From Pedobacter riviphilus (GTDB lineage: Bacteria; Bacteroidota; Bacteroidia; Sphingobacteriales; Sphingobacteriaceae): a stretch of 64,000 nucleotides of DNA. The DNA lies in assembly GCF_014692875.1 (NCBI RefSeq), contig NZ_CP061171.1, positions 5,084,001 to 5,148,000 of the forward strand, read 5' to 3'. Made by a program: the position numbers and the translations under genes. The first letter of the stretch is position 1; every line of letters starts with the position of its first letter. Below are positions 47,502 to 56,418 of the stretch, one piece after another. The notes beneath the pieces were generated by a model. That model ran no database searches, was not told the origin of the DNA, and saw only the letters and a list, made by a program, of their open reading frames with translations.

Positions 47502-48440
47502 ATGAAAAAAGAAACTTTGATTAATAACGAACTCTTTACAGATTACAAGGCGGTGGCTCATGCTGCCGATTTAATAGAGCGTAAGGTGATAGATGCCGAT
47601 CGTATTGAAGTTATTCCTGTAGGCCCTGATAAGCGCGCTTTTGCAAAGGATATTGAAAATACAACTACCTACTATACAGAAAAAAGAAGGCACGATCGTA
47701 TCCGCATCAATACCAATAGAGAGAGTTTATACGATATGCTGCCTGAAGGACTTTTTCATAAGCCGCCAACAGGCAGTGCCGGGATGGATGAAGAATCGAT
47801 GATTAAGGATATCAGGGATAGGAGAGAAGAAGAAAAACACGCCAGGTTGTTTTTTACTCCATTTGATGCTGAAATTAATCATGTAAGGATTATGACCGAG
47901 CTTTATGAAAACAGGCTCGATAAAAAAACTACTTATTCGGATTTAAGCCAGATATTCGAATTCGGCTGGGATGAATTTAACTTGTTGAATAAAGAACAGA
48001 GTATTATTTGGATGCACCTGTTGCCCGAAATCCAACAAAAAAGAAATGATATTGCTTTTGTATCTAAGGTGCTTACTGCCTTGTTTAATTTGCCCATAAA
48101 TCTTGTTGATACCACTGCCAACATTAGCCCTTTAAAAATTGCGGATGAACTGCAGATGCAACTTGGTGCCAGCGCCTTGGGCATTGATACCATTATTGGC
48201 GATAGTTTTATGCCAGAGCATGAGGCCTATAACGTTAATATTGGCCCCACCACTCCGCAAGAATTGATTGGCTTTATTCCGGGCCAAAAGAACAGGGCTA
48301 TTTTGGATATGGCGATGAGTTACCTGATGCCGCTTGATGCAGAAATAAATGTTGATTTGCTTACCGCAACCGATTATCAGGAAACAGTGCTGAGTACAGA
48401 TGGAGAAAGCGCTTATTTAGGGTATACTGTATATATTTAA
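47502..48440 (+). CDS. tssG: Type VI secretion baseplate protein TssG
   Basis: 312-residue baseplate wedge subunit. The C-terminal half follows the TssG pattern: LGASALGIDTIIGDSF, YNVNIGPTTPQELIGFIPGQ, MSYLMPLDAEINVDLLT and the terminal AYLGYTVYI. The N-terminal 100 residues are charged and specific to subtype iii. It is transcribed away from tssN (117-nt shared promoter region) and towards tssF, from which the 273-bp repeats separate it; in other lineages tssF and tssG are usually adjacent and in one direction. Confidence 0.8.
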   Translation: MKKETLINNELFTDYKAVAHAADLIERKVIDADRIEVIPVGPDKRAFAKDIENTTTYYTEKRRHDRIRINTNRESLYDMLPEGLFHKPPTGSAGMDEESMIKDIRDRREEEKHARLFFTPFDAEINHVRIMTELYENRLDKKTTYSDLSQIFEFGWDEFNLLNKEQSIIWMHLLPEIQQKRNDIAFVSKVLTALFNLPINLVDTTANISPLKIADELQMQLGASALGIDTIIGDSFMPEHEAYNVNIGPTTPQELIGFIPGQKNRAILDMAMSYLMPLDAEINVDLLTATDYQETVLSTDGESAYLGYTVYI

Positions 48441-48514
48441 TTGCGAGAAGGAACAACAAGCATCTCTTTAAGTTTGCTTATTGAACAATAAAAATAATCG
48501 ATTTCAGGTTATTT

Positions 48515-49315
48515 GGAAATGAGCGCTTTGTGGTTCTTGGCAATTGCAGCCCCGCTTTACGCTTTACTCCGTTACACTCCGTGTTCGCTGCAATCGGGTT
48601 TAGAAACAAAGGTTTTTGCGCCCTGCAACCCAACAAATGAAATACTGCTGTAGCCACCTAGCCCCGGTTGAAGCGTTACCCTGCAGCAACGAGGTACGAG
48701 GTGGCGAAGCGTAAAAGCGCAAAACGGGAAGGAACTTTTTGTTCTGCACAAGTATTGCGCTTCAAGTGATGTTAGTGTTTTAGGATTAGGAAATAAGCGC
48801 TTTGTGGTTTTTGGCAATTGCAGCCCCGCTTTACGCTTTACTCCGTTACACTCCGTGTTCGCTTCAATCGGGTTTAGAAACAAAGGTTTTGCGCCCTGCA
48901 GCCCAACAAATGAAATACTATTGTGGCCACTTAGCCCCGGTTGAAGCGTTACCCTGCAGCAACGAGGTACGAGGCAGCGAAGCGTAAAAGCGCAAAACGG
49001 GAAGGAACTTTTTGTTATGCATAAGTATTGCGCTTCAAGTGATGTTAGTGTTTTAGGATTAGGAAATAAGCGCTTTGTGGTTCTTGGCAATTGCAGCCCC
49101 GCTTTACGCTTTACTCCGTTGCACTCCGTGTTCGCTGCAATCAGGTTTAGAAACAAAGGTTTTTGCGCCCTGCAACCCAACAAATGAAATACTATTGTGG
49201 CCACTTAGCCCCGGTTGAAGCGTTACCCTGCAGCAACGAGGAACGAGGCAGCGAAGCGTAAAAGCGGAAAACGGGAGGAAACTTATGGCGTTGTAGAGCC
49301 CTTGCGCTCCAAATA
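48515..49315. repeat. Tandem repeat, about 273-bp unit, three copies
   Basis: Units begin GGAAATRAGCGCTTTGTGG at 48515, 48789 and 49062 (spacing 274 and 273). Copies are over 90 percent alike by eye; the third diverges after about 49270. Each contains GCAGCCCCGCTTTACGC, TTTACTCCGTTACACTCCG and GTTTAGAAAC, then GAGGTACGAGG and GCGAAGCGTAAAAGCG. The 210-codon minus frame at 48572-49204 is a by-product of the near-multiple-of-three period. It fills the gap between convergent tssG and tssF. Confidence 0.9.
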
Positions 49316-49462
49316 TGAAGCGCTTTTATTAATAACCTAAATTCTATATTTAAGCTGTTGATAATGAAATAACGTACTTCACGCAACTCTCAAAAACTAA
49401 CCCTCTGGTTCGCTATGACGACTTTTTTATTTACCCTTAATTCGGTAACGGTTTACAAAAAC

Positions 49463-51328
49463 TTAAACCATTTTATATACTGTTGGCTTTAATAACATGC
49501 GGTAATGTACATTCATGGTACTTCTTAAGTTTAATTTGGCCAAGGTAAGGCCAAGCAGTTCTTCCCAGTCCGGCACAGTGAGCTGCAGGTTATCTGCTGG
49601 CTCAATTATAATATCAGTGGTTTTAATAAATCCAGCATTGGGTTTATTATCCATCACAATGCCTTTGGCTAGGGTAATGCCTTTAAGCTTTTGGCCTAAT
49701 TCGTATCGGCAAAAGTTAATCACATCTGCCTTGGTAATAATCCGGTCTGCAGTGGTTAGCCCATACTTATAAGCCTGTACCCTGTTGGTTGCATTCAATC
49801 TCGACCGTCCGCCTTTTGTTTGGCTTAATAAAAAGATGCTTTCTGCATTTACCTTATTGTTTTCGTATACCACTAAACGGCTACCGGCATTAATGTGGTT
49901 AGCCTCTTCAGCTTGTGTAACCCAAATATCTAAAAACAGAATATCGGCATCATCAATCGGTTTTAATACAATATAGCTTGGTAATTCTTTGATGTCTTTT
50001 AATGCCGAGCGACTCTTCTGTTCAATAAGGGCAATATTCTGTTCTAAATTTTTAAGCACGGTGCTTAAAAAATCGGGGCCATAGGCAGAAAAAGAAGCCT
50101 TCTCATCTCTGAGCAGTTCAAACAGATAATCGACCAATTCTTTTGCATTTCTGGTATCGAAGCGCTCGGTGCCCCCATACCTGATCGAGAAGGAACCGTC
50201 GCCTTTATCGTTCTCATTGGTGTATGGAATTTCGTTATAACTTTTGCCTTTATTGTCTTTCAGATTTTCTACAGCCAGCATTTGGTCTATAGCTTCGGTT
50301 TTAATCGGGATGATATTATTCATCGTTTTAAGCCGGTGTTTGATCTGGCTTAACTTTTTATTTACCACCGGAAATGCATTGGTATAGATATGAAGCTCAT
50401 TCAGCATTTCCTGATTGATGGCCGCAGGAAAAACCACTTTAAGCCATTTTACTTTTTCATCAATCTGGTTTAAGCTTGCTGGCTGAAAAATGTTTGCAAA
50501 GGCAGCAGGCAGCTCCTTACTTTCATCAATATTAAAATCATTAAGATCGCCAAGGGTAATAAACCTGTTGCTATAAAACTGGAGCACATCAGCCTTAATT
50601 AGATTAAGCAACTGTTTATGCTGAAAGGGCGCTTCGTGTTTTCCGGTTAATGGCTCATCCATAAAACGTTCGGTATAGGCACTAAGCTCATTATCTTTAT
50701 AGAACCATTTTCCCAAGGATAACAGATCGTAAGTGTTCTCTGGTACCGAATAGTTTTTCCAATCAAAAAATAAATTTAGTTTGTTAAAATCCATCCAGTT
50801 TTTTATCCCATTAAAACCGATGTAGATGGTGTTTTTTTCTATTGCTGATCCAGGTAAAGTATTTAAAATAGGTTGCCTGCTTAATTGTTCTACATTAAAA
50901 AGGGTAGTTCCGGTTGCGATATATTTTATAGCAGCATTTTGAACTTTTACATGATGCAAGGGGCTGAAGAAAATGTCTATTTTTTTTGCCTTATCATTTT
51001 CTTGCTGGATGTTTTTCTTAAAAGCGAACTGTGTATATGGAGAAAGGTAATCTTCGTATTCAATTGGCCTGGCGTGGACAATGGCGTGCGCAGGTAACGA
51101 TGAAGTTAAATGATCGGGAGCTAAAATGCGGCTAATCTTATCGAAAATTCTATTCTCAAGATTTTTAACATCATTGGCCACATTAAAAAGTTCGTTACTT
51201 AAGGCTTCAATAATTAATTTTACAAGCGGATCAAAATCATTACTATCCTTAACGTTCCAAAAATCTTCAGCATTTTTTAAAATTCTGTTCCGGATCTCAT
51301 CTTTTGATGAATAAAAAACTGGTTTCAT
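49463..51328 (-). CDS. tssF: Type VI secretion baseplate protein TssF
   Basis: 621-residue main baseplate wedge component. The N-terminus is typical: FWNVKDSNDFDPLVKLIIEAL, then IFDKISRILAPDHLTSSLPAHAIV, which corresponds to TssF's conserved start. ATGTTLF marks the effector/sheath-facing beta domain. The C-terminal part carries TKADVINFCRYELGQKLKGI, close to the family motif. 26 nt downstream of tssE on the same strand, as in most type VI loci. Full length. Confidence 0.9.
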   Translation of the reverse strand: MKPVFYSSKDEIRNRILKNAEDFWNVKDSNDFDPLVKLIIEALSNELFNVANDVKNLENRIFDKISRILAPDHLTSSLPAHAIVHARPIEYEDYLSPYTQFAFKKNIQQENDKAKKIDIFFSPLHHVKVQNAAIKYIATGTTLFNVEQLSRQPILNTLPGSAIEKNTIYIGFNGIKNWMDFNKLNLFFDWKNYSVPENTYDLLSLGKWFYKDNELSAYTERFMDEPLTGKHEAPFQHKQLLNLIKADVLQFYSNRFITLGDLNDFNIDESKELPAAFANIFQPASLNQIDEKVKWLKVVFPAAINQEMLNELHIYTNAFPVVNKKLSQIKHRLKTMNNIIPIKTEAIDQMLAVENLKDNKGKSYNEIPYTNENDKGDGSFSIRYGGTERFDTRNAKELVDYLFELLRDEKASFSAYGPDFLSTVLKNLEQNIALIEQKSRSALKDIKELPSYIVLKPIDDADILFLDIWVTQAEEANHINAGSRLVVYENNKVNAESIFLLSQTKGGRSRLNATNRVQAYKYGLTTADRIITKADVINFCRYELGQKLKGITLAKGIVMDNKPNAGFIKTTDIIIEPADNLQLTVPDWEELLGLTLAKLNLRSTMNVHYRMLLKPTVYKMV

Positions 51329-51354
51329 GTGTAGAATATTTTGGGCGTTTTAGA

Positions 51355-51789
51355 TTAAGTTGATAGCGGGCTAAGAAATAAAGCGGTGTTGAAAAAATAT
51401 TTTTCTCCTGTGGTTTTTATTAGTGCCCTAACACTAATATCTACCTTTTTTTTAATCTCAGTTATCTTACGTAGCGGATATACGTTTTCTACTTCAGTAA
51501 TACGGACCTCTACCTCGGTATTATATATCCGAAATTCACTATTGGTTATGGATTTTAGCAACGATTTGCGGAATTTTTCCTCCCAAATGCTCTCGCTCAC
51601 GATTAACTCAAAATCCAGGTCCCATATTTCACATCCAAAATCATGATGGAATCTATGCTCTCCAAACCGGGTAAAAATAATCAATTCAATGTGGTTAGAA
51701 ATCGATTTTCCTAGGTCTGTTGCCTGTAGGCCAGCACCTGAAAATACGGCGTTAAATCTGAAGGGTTTGTTGAAAAAATTTTCAGACAT
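51355..51789 (-). CDS. tssE: Type VI secretion baseplate protein TssE (gp25-like)
   Basis: 144-residue gp25/lysozyme-like wedge protein that starts sheath polymerisation. Motifs: SISNHIELIIFTRFGEHRFHHDFG (the I..LL.TR.GE.......G pattern of gp25) and the distal EVRITEVEN strand. Family length. First gene of the minus-strand tssE-tssF unit; its start faces the tssQ-to-tssC operon with a 179-nt promoter gap. Confidence 0.9.
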   Translation of the reverse strand: MSENFFNKPFRFNAVFSGAGLQATDLGKSISNHIELIIFTRFGEHRFHHDFGCEIWDLDFELIVSESIWEEKFRKSLLKSITNSEFRIYNTEVEVRITEVENVYPLRKITEIKKKVDISVRALIKTTGEKYFFNTALFLSPLST

Positions 51790-51968
51790 GGATGTTTGGC
51801 TTAAAGTTTGTTAAAAGTAAAATAAATAAAACCGTTTTAATAACCAAACAACAAATATTAAAAATTGTTATAGTACAATGTTAATTTGAAAAGGTTTGTG
51901 TGATTCTTAGTGAGGTTGATTGTCGGATTAATTATTAGGCTATTGCTATGTGAAACTATTAAATCTTT

Positions 51969-52490
51969 ATGAAACCCATTAACGCTACCGAAATTAGGAA
52001 TTCATACACCAAGTTTATTTTAAACTTTGTTTTCCTAACACTCTTCTCTATTCTTTGCATTTATCTCTTTTTTGCAGCTTCTGATTACGAGTACACGCTA
52101 CTCGATAAAAAAGTAAAAGAAACCGAAAAATTATCCTATTTACGAAAAGATATCAATACCAATTTCGATCTCATTTTAGTCCGCTTTAAAGAGCTTGCCC
52201 AATACCGTGATTATAATGCAAACGAAATGAGCAAACAGAGCATTTTACTTGGCGATATTCAAACCGCCAATAACAGGATAAAAGATTTAATTACGAAGAA
52301 GACCGAATCCAGTCCCAGTTTCGACCTATATGGGAAACTGAATAACAATGTTGGCGCAATGGCCGATTTACAAGATTCTCTTATTAAATCAAGAGGTGAT
52401 ATTCAAAGATACAAGGAACAAATAAACGACTGCCATCGTGCAAACCAATCAGCAGCTAACAAAATTAGAAATGGTAGGTTCGGCCGATAA
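51969..52490 (+). CDS. tssQ: Type VI secretion subtype-iii envelope protein, TssQ position
   Basis: 173 residues. One membrane helix at about 14-36 (FILNFVFLTLFSILCIYLFFA), then a coiled-coil periplasmic part. The LFSILC segment is not a good lipobox, so an inner-membrane anchor is more likely than lipidation. A single soluble Cys (C155) sits in KEQINDCHRANQ. First of four co-oriented genes in the order Q-O-P-R known from Bacteroidota; the Q assignment rests on that order. It looks related to the next protein and could equally be named a second TssO. Confidence 0.65.
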   Translation: MKPINATEIRNSYTKFILNFVFLTLFSILCIYLFFAASDYEYTLLDKKVKETEKLSYLRKDINTNFDLILVRFKELAQYRDYNANEMSKQSILLGDIQTANNRIKDLITKKTESSPSFDLYGKLNNNVGAMADLQDSLIKSRGDIQRYKEQINDCHRANQSAANKIRNGRFGR

Positions 52491-52499
52491 TTAAAGATT

Positions 52500-52985
52500 A
52501 TGATAAAACTTAGCATAAAAGAAAGACGGGAACAATTCTTGTTTTTTTTAGCCCTGTTTGTTTTTACTGTTGGGCTTTTAAGCTTTGGGATTTTTTACAG
52601 TGGTACATCCCGGTACGAAATTTCTAAAGAAGAACTTGAAGTGAAGATCCGTGAAAATGATGCCTTTGAAAATATGGTGAAAGAAACCATGCCTACTGTT
52701 GATACGACTTTTAAGCAGATTACACGCTATAACCCAAATGTGCAAGCGGTATTTTTAAAGAACGATATCCAGCTTTCGTTGGGCTCCATTAAAGCTGCGT
52801 TTGATCGAAAAGCATCAGATTCGAGATATAAAATCTTCGTTCAAACCTCACAACTGTACGACAGGTTATTTTACGATAGACAAGAACAAAATAGAAATAT
52901 TACAGATATTGAACTGCACAAAAGGCAATTAGACGACTGTATTACCAACAGGCGTCAGCTGCAGCAAACAATATCTGCAAGATAA
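52500..52985 (+). CDS. tssO: Type VI secretion subtype-iii membrane protein TssO
   Basis: 161 residues, starting 9 nt after the previous stop. Short cytosolic N-terminus (MIKLSIKERREQ), one membrane helix at about 13-33, then a helical periplasmic part rich in charged residues. The C-terminus has KRQLDDCITNRRQL with a single soluble Cys (C147), like the QINDC motif of the preceding protein. Matches the general description of TssO, part of the trans-envelope complex. Confidence 0.75.
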   Translation: MIKLSIKERREQFLFFLALFVFTVGLLSFGIFYSGTSRYEISKEELEVKIRENDAFENMVKETMPTVDTTFKQITRYNPNVQAVFLKNDIQLSLGSIKAAFDRKASDSRYKIFVQTSQLYDRLFYDRQEQNRNITDIELHKRQLDDCITNRRQLQQTISAR

Positions 52986-53015
52986 ACATCCTACAACCTA
53001 TAAAAAACGCTACCT

Positions 53016-53996
53016 ATGTCTGACACAAACACCAAGCAAGTTAACTCAAATTCGCAAGGCTACGTTATCCTTTACATCCTTTTGGCTGTATTGCTCTTAA
53101 CAGGCCTGATTTTTTTATTTAAAAGCTCTTTGTTCGAAAAAAGAGCCATCGATGCAAGAATCCTCAAAGATGAAATTTATTTAAACGAGGATTTAGTTTT
53201 TACTGATAATACACCTAAAGCCACTAAATGGTTATGGGAATTCGGTAATGGCGAAAAAGCGACTACAAAAACCGGTTCCTATCATTACACTAAGCCCGAT
53301 ACTTATATTGTACGTTTAACCGTTGATGGCGAATTACGTCAGGAATTTCCAATAACCGTGCGCGATACTGTAAAAGCAGCAGTTGTCGATAGCGTGCTCA
53401 CCATAAGCGGGCCAACTGCCGGTCTGGTTAATGAAGAGATCAGGCTGGAGGGCGATGGAGAAGGAAAAGATTTCGAATGGTCTTTCGGCGAAACCGGCCG
53501 TGTAGATGTTAAAGGAAAAACCGCTTTATACACCTACCGTGCACCTGGGAAATATGTAGTACGCCTTCGATCGGATAAAGCACGTAAACCAGCTTTTTTA
53601 AATATCCTGATTACCGATCCTAATGCCGAAATAGTGGAAGATCTGGTTGCACCCGGAGATGGAGAACGTAAAACCATTGATGATATCAGAGCCCGCCTAC
53701 AAGCTATTGCAAATGGTGCTGATTTTAACTCCAACTATTATTATCTCATTAACAAATACATGTGCAGCAACGAAAAAGTAACTGTAAATGTGGAGATGAA
53801 CGGAAAGAAAAAGCAGACTGATATTTACTCTTATTGCATGGGCTTAACTTTTGGCGGCGAAATCGCGGTTGACGAAGCGCAGTTAACCATTAAGCCAAAT
53901 TCTACCTGCGCCAGTTTGTTAAACATTAAGCAACATTCTGGAACAGTCCAGCCTGCAGCAACAGCAACTACCGATGCTCCGGCAAAAACAAAATAG
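53016..53996 (+). CDS. tssP: Type VI secretion subtype-iii PKD-domain protein TssP
   Basis: 326 residues. Membrane helix at about 15-36 (YVILYILLAVLLLTGLIFLF), then two PKD-like beta-sandwich domains: about 50-117 with TKWLWEFGNGEKATTKTGSY and about 130-200 with KDFEWSFGETGRVDVKGK. A C-terminal domain of about 100 residues has two Cys (YMCSNEKV, YSYCMG) and a low-complexity Thr/Ala tail. PKD folds suit protein contacts across the periplasm. Position between TssO and TssR supports the name. Confidence 0.75.
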   Translation: MSDTNTKQVNSNSQGYVILYILLAVLLLTGLIFLFKSSLFEKRAIDARILKDEIYLNEDLVFTDNTPKATKWLWEFGNGEKATTKTGSYHYTKPDTYIVRLTVDGELRQEFPITVRDTVKAAVVDSVLTISGPTAGLVNEEIRLEGDGEGKDFEWSFGETGRVDVKGKTALYTYRAPGKYVVRLRSDKARKPAFLNILITDPNAEIVEDLVAPGDGERKTIDDIRARLQAIANGADFNSNYYYLINKYMCSNEKVTVNVEMNGKKKQTDIYSYCMGLTFGGEIAVDEAQLTIKPNSTCASLLNIKQHSGTVQPAATATTDAPAKTK

Positions 53997-54037
53997 ATTA
54001 ACATCTGAACCTAATTTTAAAGCTCATCTACAATATT

Positions 54038-56413
54038 ATGAAAAAATATTATGCCTTATCCATCCTGTTCTTAGGAATATCGTTTGCCTATGCACAATCA
54101 CCGGCATCCTTTGGCAAAAAAGTGAAATACATGCCCAAATCGTATGAAAAGCCAGCCGAAACCATAAACATTAACGATAATACCAGTAGCAGCAGTTTAC
54201 CCTGGATTGTTTTTTCCGATCGCGAAGACAACTATACCACCACTGCTCCAGGTGGAAGCCTGATTATGAAAAAAATCAGCTTCATGGAACCTTTTTATGT
54301 TTCAAAGGAAGAAAACGGATACCTGAAACTGATCAAGTATAAAGCAGGAATGATCAGAGGAAGAAAAATTAACGATAAAAAGAGCGCCATCAGTTACGGC
54401 TGGATAGCAAAATCTAAACTTCTTTTGTGGCAGCGTGCTTTTTCTAACCAAAAAACAGGTTATGCCGAAAAAGCTATTGGCATTATAAACGGTAAAAACG
54501 CACTTACAGAGCCAAAATTTTATTTCGATACTACCGACTCCATTTTGGTTTACAACACACCCGAACTTAAAGACAGGCGCACCAAAGTAAGGTTGCATGA
54601 AATTGCTTATATCTATAAAAAATCAGAAGATGGCAAAAAATATCTGATCGGTTCTGATGATCAGTTGGTTGCTGATACAGCTTTAAAAAGTATTTATGGA
54701 TGGGTTTCTGCTGAGGCAGTACACAGTTGGGGAGATCGGCTGTATATAACATCTGTTAAGCCTGGTAATTACGATAACGATGATTCTACTTCAACGGCTA
54801 TTAAAAATGGAATAAACAATGGAACAGCTTTCGTGGTTGATCCTCTATTGCCAAGAGAAAACCTGATTTTAAGAAGTGTTCCTGTAGTTTCTGATGATGC
54901 CGGTGCGTATGCTGTGGGGATAGCAGCCGATGTTTACAATAAAAAAGACAACAAAATATTAACCATTAATGGTTCAGCACTTTCTTATCAGGATTATGTG
55001 AATCTGCGTAAAAATAAAAATAAGGTTAATGTTGTTTTTGTAGTTGATGGTGGAAGCCCGATGACGAAGTATCTTTCCGGAATGACCAATACTATTGCTT
55101 CTTTTGAAAACATAATGGGCGATTTTGGTAAAGGGACTAAAGTAAATTATGGCGGTGTAGTATACCGTGGCGAAACGGGATGCTCATTACAAGGGATTTT
55201 TGTTAGTCCGATTCAGGATGATTACCGACAGTTGATGACTTTCCTGTCTAACCAGGCAAAAAATACACTGAGGTGTAACGGCGAAATTGCCGAAGAACCT
55301 GTATTTGCGGCATTAAAGGCCGGATTAAATTTGTTTAAAACGAAAAAGAACGAAACCAATTTAATTGTTTTGGTTGGTAGTACGGGTAATGTTGGCGGTA
55401 CCAATAATTATCTTATTAACGAACTGAGTGAGCAGGTTGCACTTGCCGATGCCCGAATTTTAGCACTACAAGTTTATAGCGATTTTAACCAGTCGTTTAA
55501 TGATTTTGTAATTCAGTCGCGAAAACTGGTTTCAGAATCAGCTATCCGTGCTGCCGAATACAGAAAAAAAACCATGGTTAAAGGAGAAGGTTTAAAAAGC
55601 TTCCAGCCTTATAACACCAGCCTCCAGGATTCAATTTCTTATTATTTAGATTATCCTAAAAACAGTTTAATACAAGGTGGGGTGGTTTTCCCAACTAAAG
55701 GTTCAGTAAATTCAAACCAGAGCATGACCATCGCTTTGCGCCGTTTTGTGAAAGAAACCAATATGGATATCTACAACCAGATCAGCTCTTTGGATAGCGC
55801 ATTCCGTTTAACAGGTATATCGCGCAAAAACTTATCAGCTGATGTAGAAGGCTTACTACCAGCGCCGGTTGGCGCAGAAGTAGCTGACCGTATGCCGCAC
55901 AATGCCTTTAAATATTACAGTACCGCCAACGTATCAGCCGATGTTGTAAAAAACAACCGCTCTACGCTGCAGTATGCCATTGTATTAAATAATATGGAAT
56001 ACAAGCAGATTGTAGATGTTTTTTCGATTATGTTGGGGCAAAACCTACAGGCAGATCAGTCTTCTTTCAGAAGCAAACTCGTTAAAAACTACGTTAAAAT
56101 GCCTAAACAGCTGTTGGGGATGAAAGTATCTTCAGGAGATATTAAAGCAATGACTTTGGCCAGCTACATCAAATTGGTAACAGGTTTACCTTTAAATAAC
56201 GAGTTTTTGTCAAAATATACTGTAAACGATTTAAAAAGCACCTCTAGAATGCCCCTCGATCAGTTTGAGAGTTATATCAAGATGTTAAATCAATCGGTAC
56301 AACAGATCAAAAGGGCGACACAGATTGAACAACAATTTGTATCAAACGGAAAAATATATTACTACATCACCGAAAATAATTTTAACCCGGCAGTTTTGCC
56401 TACAACCAACTAA
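54038..56413 (+). CDS. tssR: Type VI secretion subtype-iii periplasmic protein TssR
   Basis: 791-residue exported protein; signal peptide to about residue 19 (SFAYAQ). After an SH3-like region (about 45-130, YGWIAKSKLLLWQRA) a von Willebrand A-like domain spans about 329-480, starting KVNVVFVVDGGSPMTKYL. It keeps a DGGSP version of the MIDAS DxSxS motif, so metal binding may be altered. The C-terminal 250 residues are helical. It ends 5 nt before clpV. Large size, periplasmic targeting and position fit TssR, thought to complete the envelope-spanning complex. Confidence 0.78.
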   Translation: MKKYYALSILFLGISFAYAQSPASFGKKVKYMPKSYEKPAETININDNTSSSSLPWIVFSDREDNYTTTAPGGSLIMKKISFMEPFYVSKEENGYLKLIKYKAGMIRGRKINDKKSAISYGWIAKSKLLLWQRAFSNQKTGYAEKAIGIINGKNALTEPKFYFDTTDSILVYNTPELKDRRTKVRLHEIAYIYKKSEDGKKYLIGSDDQLVADTALKSIYGWVSAEAVHSWGDRLYITSVKPGNYDNDDSTSTAIKNGINNGTAFVVDPLLPRENLILRSVPVVSDDAGAYAVGIAADVYNKKDNKILTINGSALSYQDYVNLRKNKNKVNVVFVVDGGSPMTKYLSGMTNTIASFENIMGDFGKGTKVNYGGVVYRGETGCSLQGIFVSPIQDDYRQLMTFLSNQAKNTLRCNGEIAEEPVFAALKAGLNLFKTKKNETNLIVLVGSTGNVGGTNNYLINELSEQVALADARILALQVYSDFNQSFNDFVIQSRKLVSESAIRAAEYRKKTMVKGEGLKSFQPYNTSLQDSISYYLDYPKNSLIQGGVVFPTKGSVNSNQSMTIALRRFVKETNMDIYNQISSLDSAFRLTGISRKNLSADVEGLLPAPVGAEVADRMPHNAFKYYSTANVSADVVKNNRSTLQYAIVLNNMEYKQIVDVFSIMLGQNLQADQSSFRSKLVKNYVKMPKQLLGMKVSSGDIKAMTLASYIKLVTGLPLNNEFLSKYTVNDLKSTSRMPLDQFESYIKMLNQSVQQIKRATQIEQQFVSNGKIYYYITENNFNPAVLPTTN

Positions 56414-56418
56414 GGGCT

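Noticed and set aside
48572..49204. 210-codon minus-strand frame with three internal repeats
   Set aside because: It runs across the 273-bp tandem repeat; the unit is near a multiple of three, so the frame stays open by chance. No start context, no domain, and it fails in the first unit.
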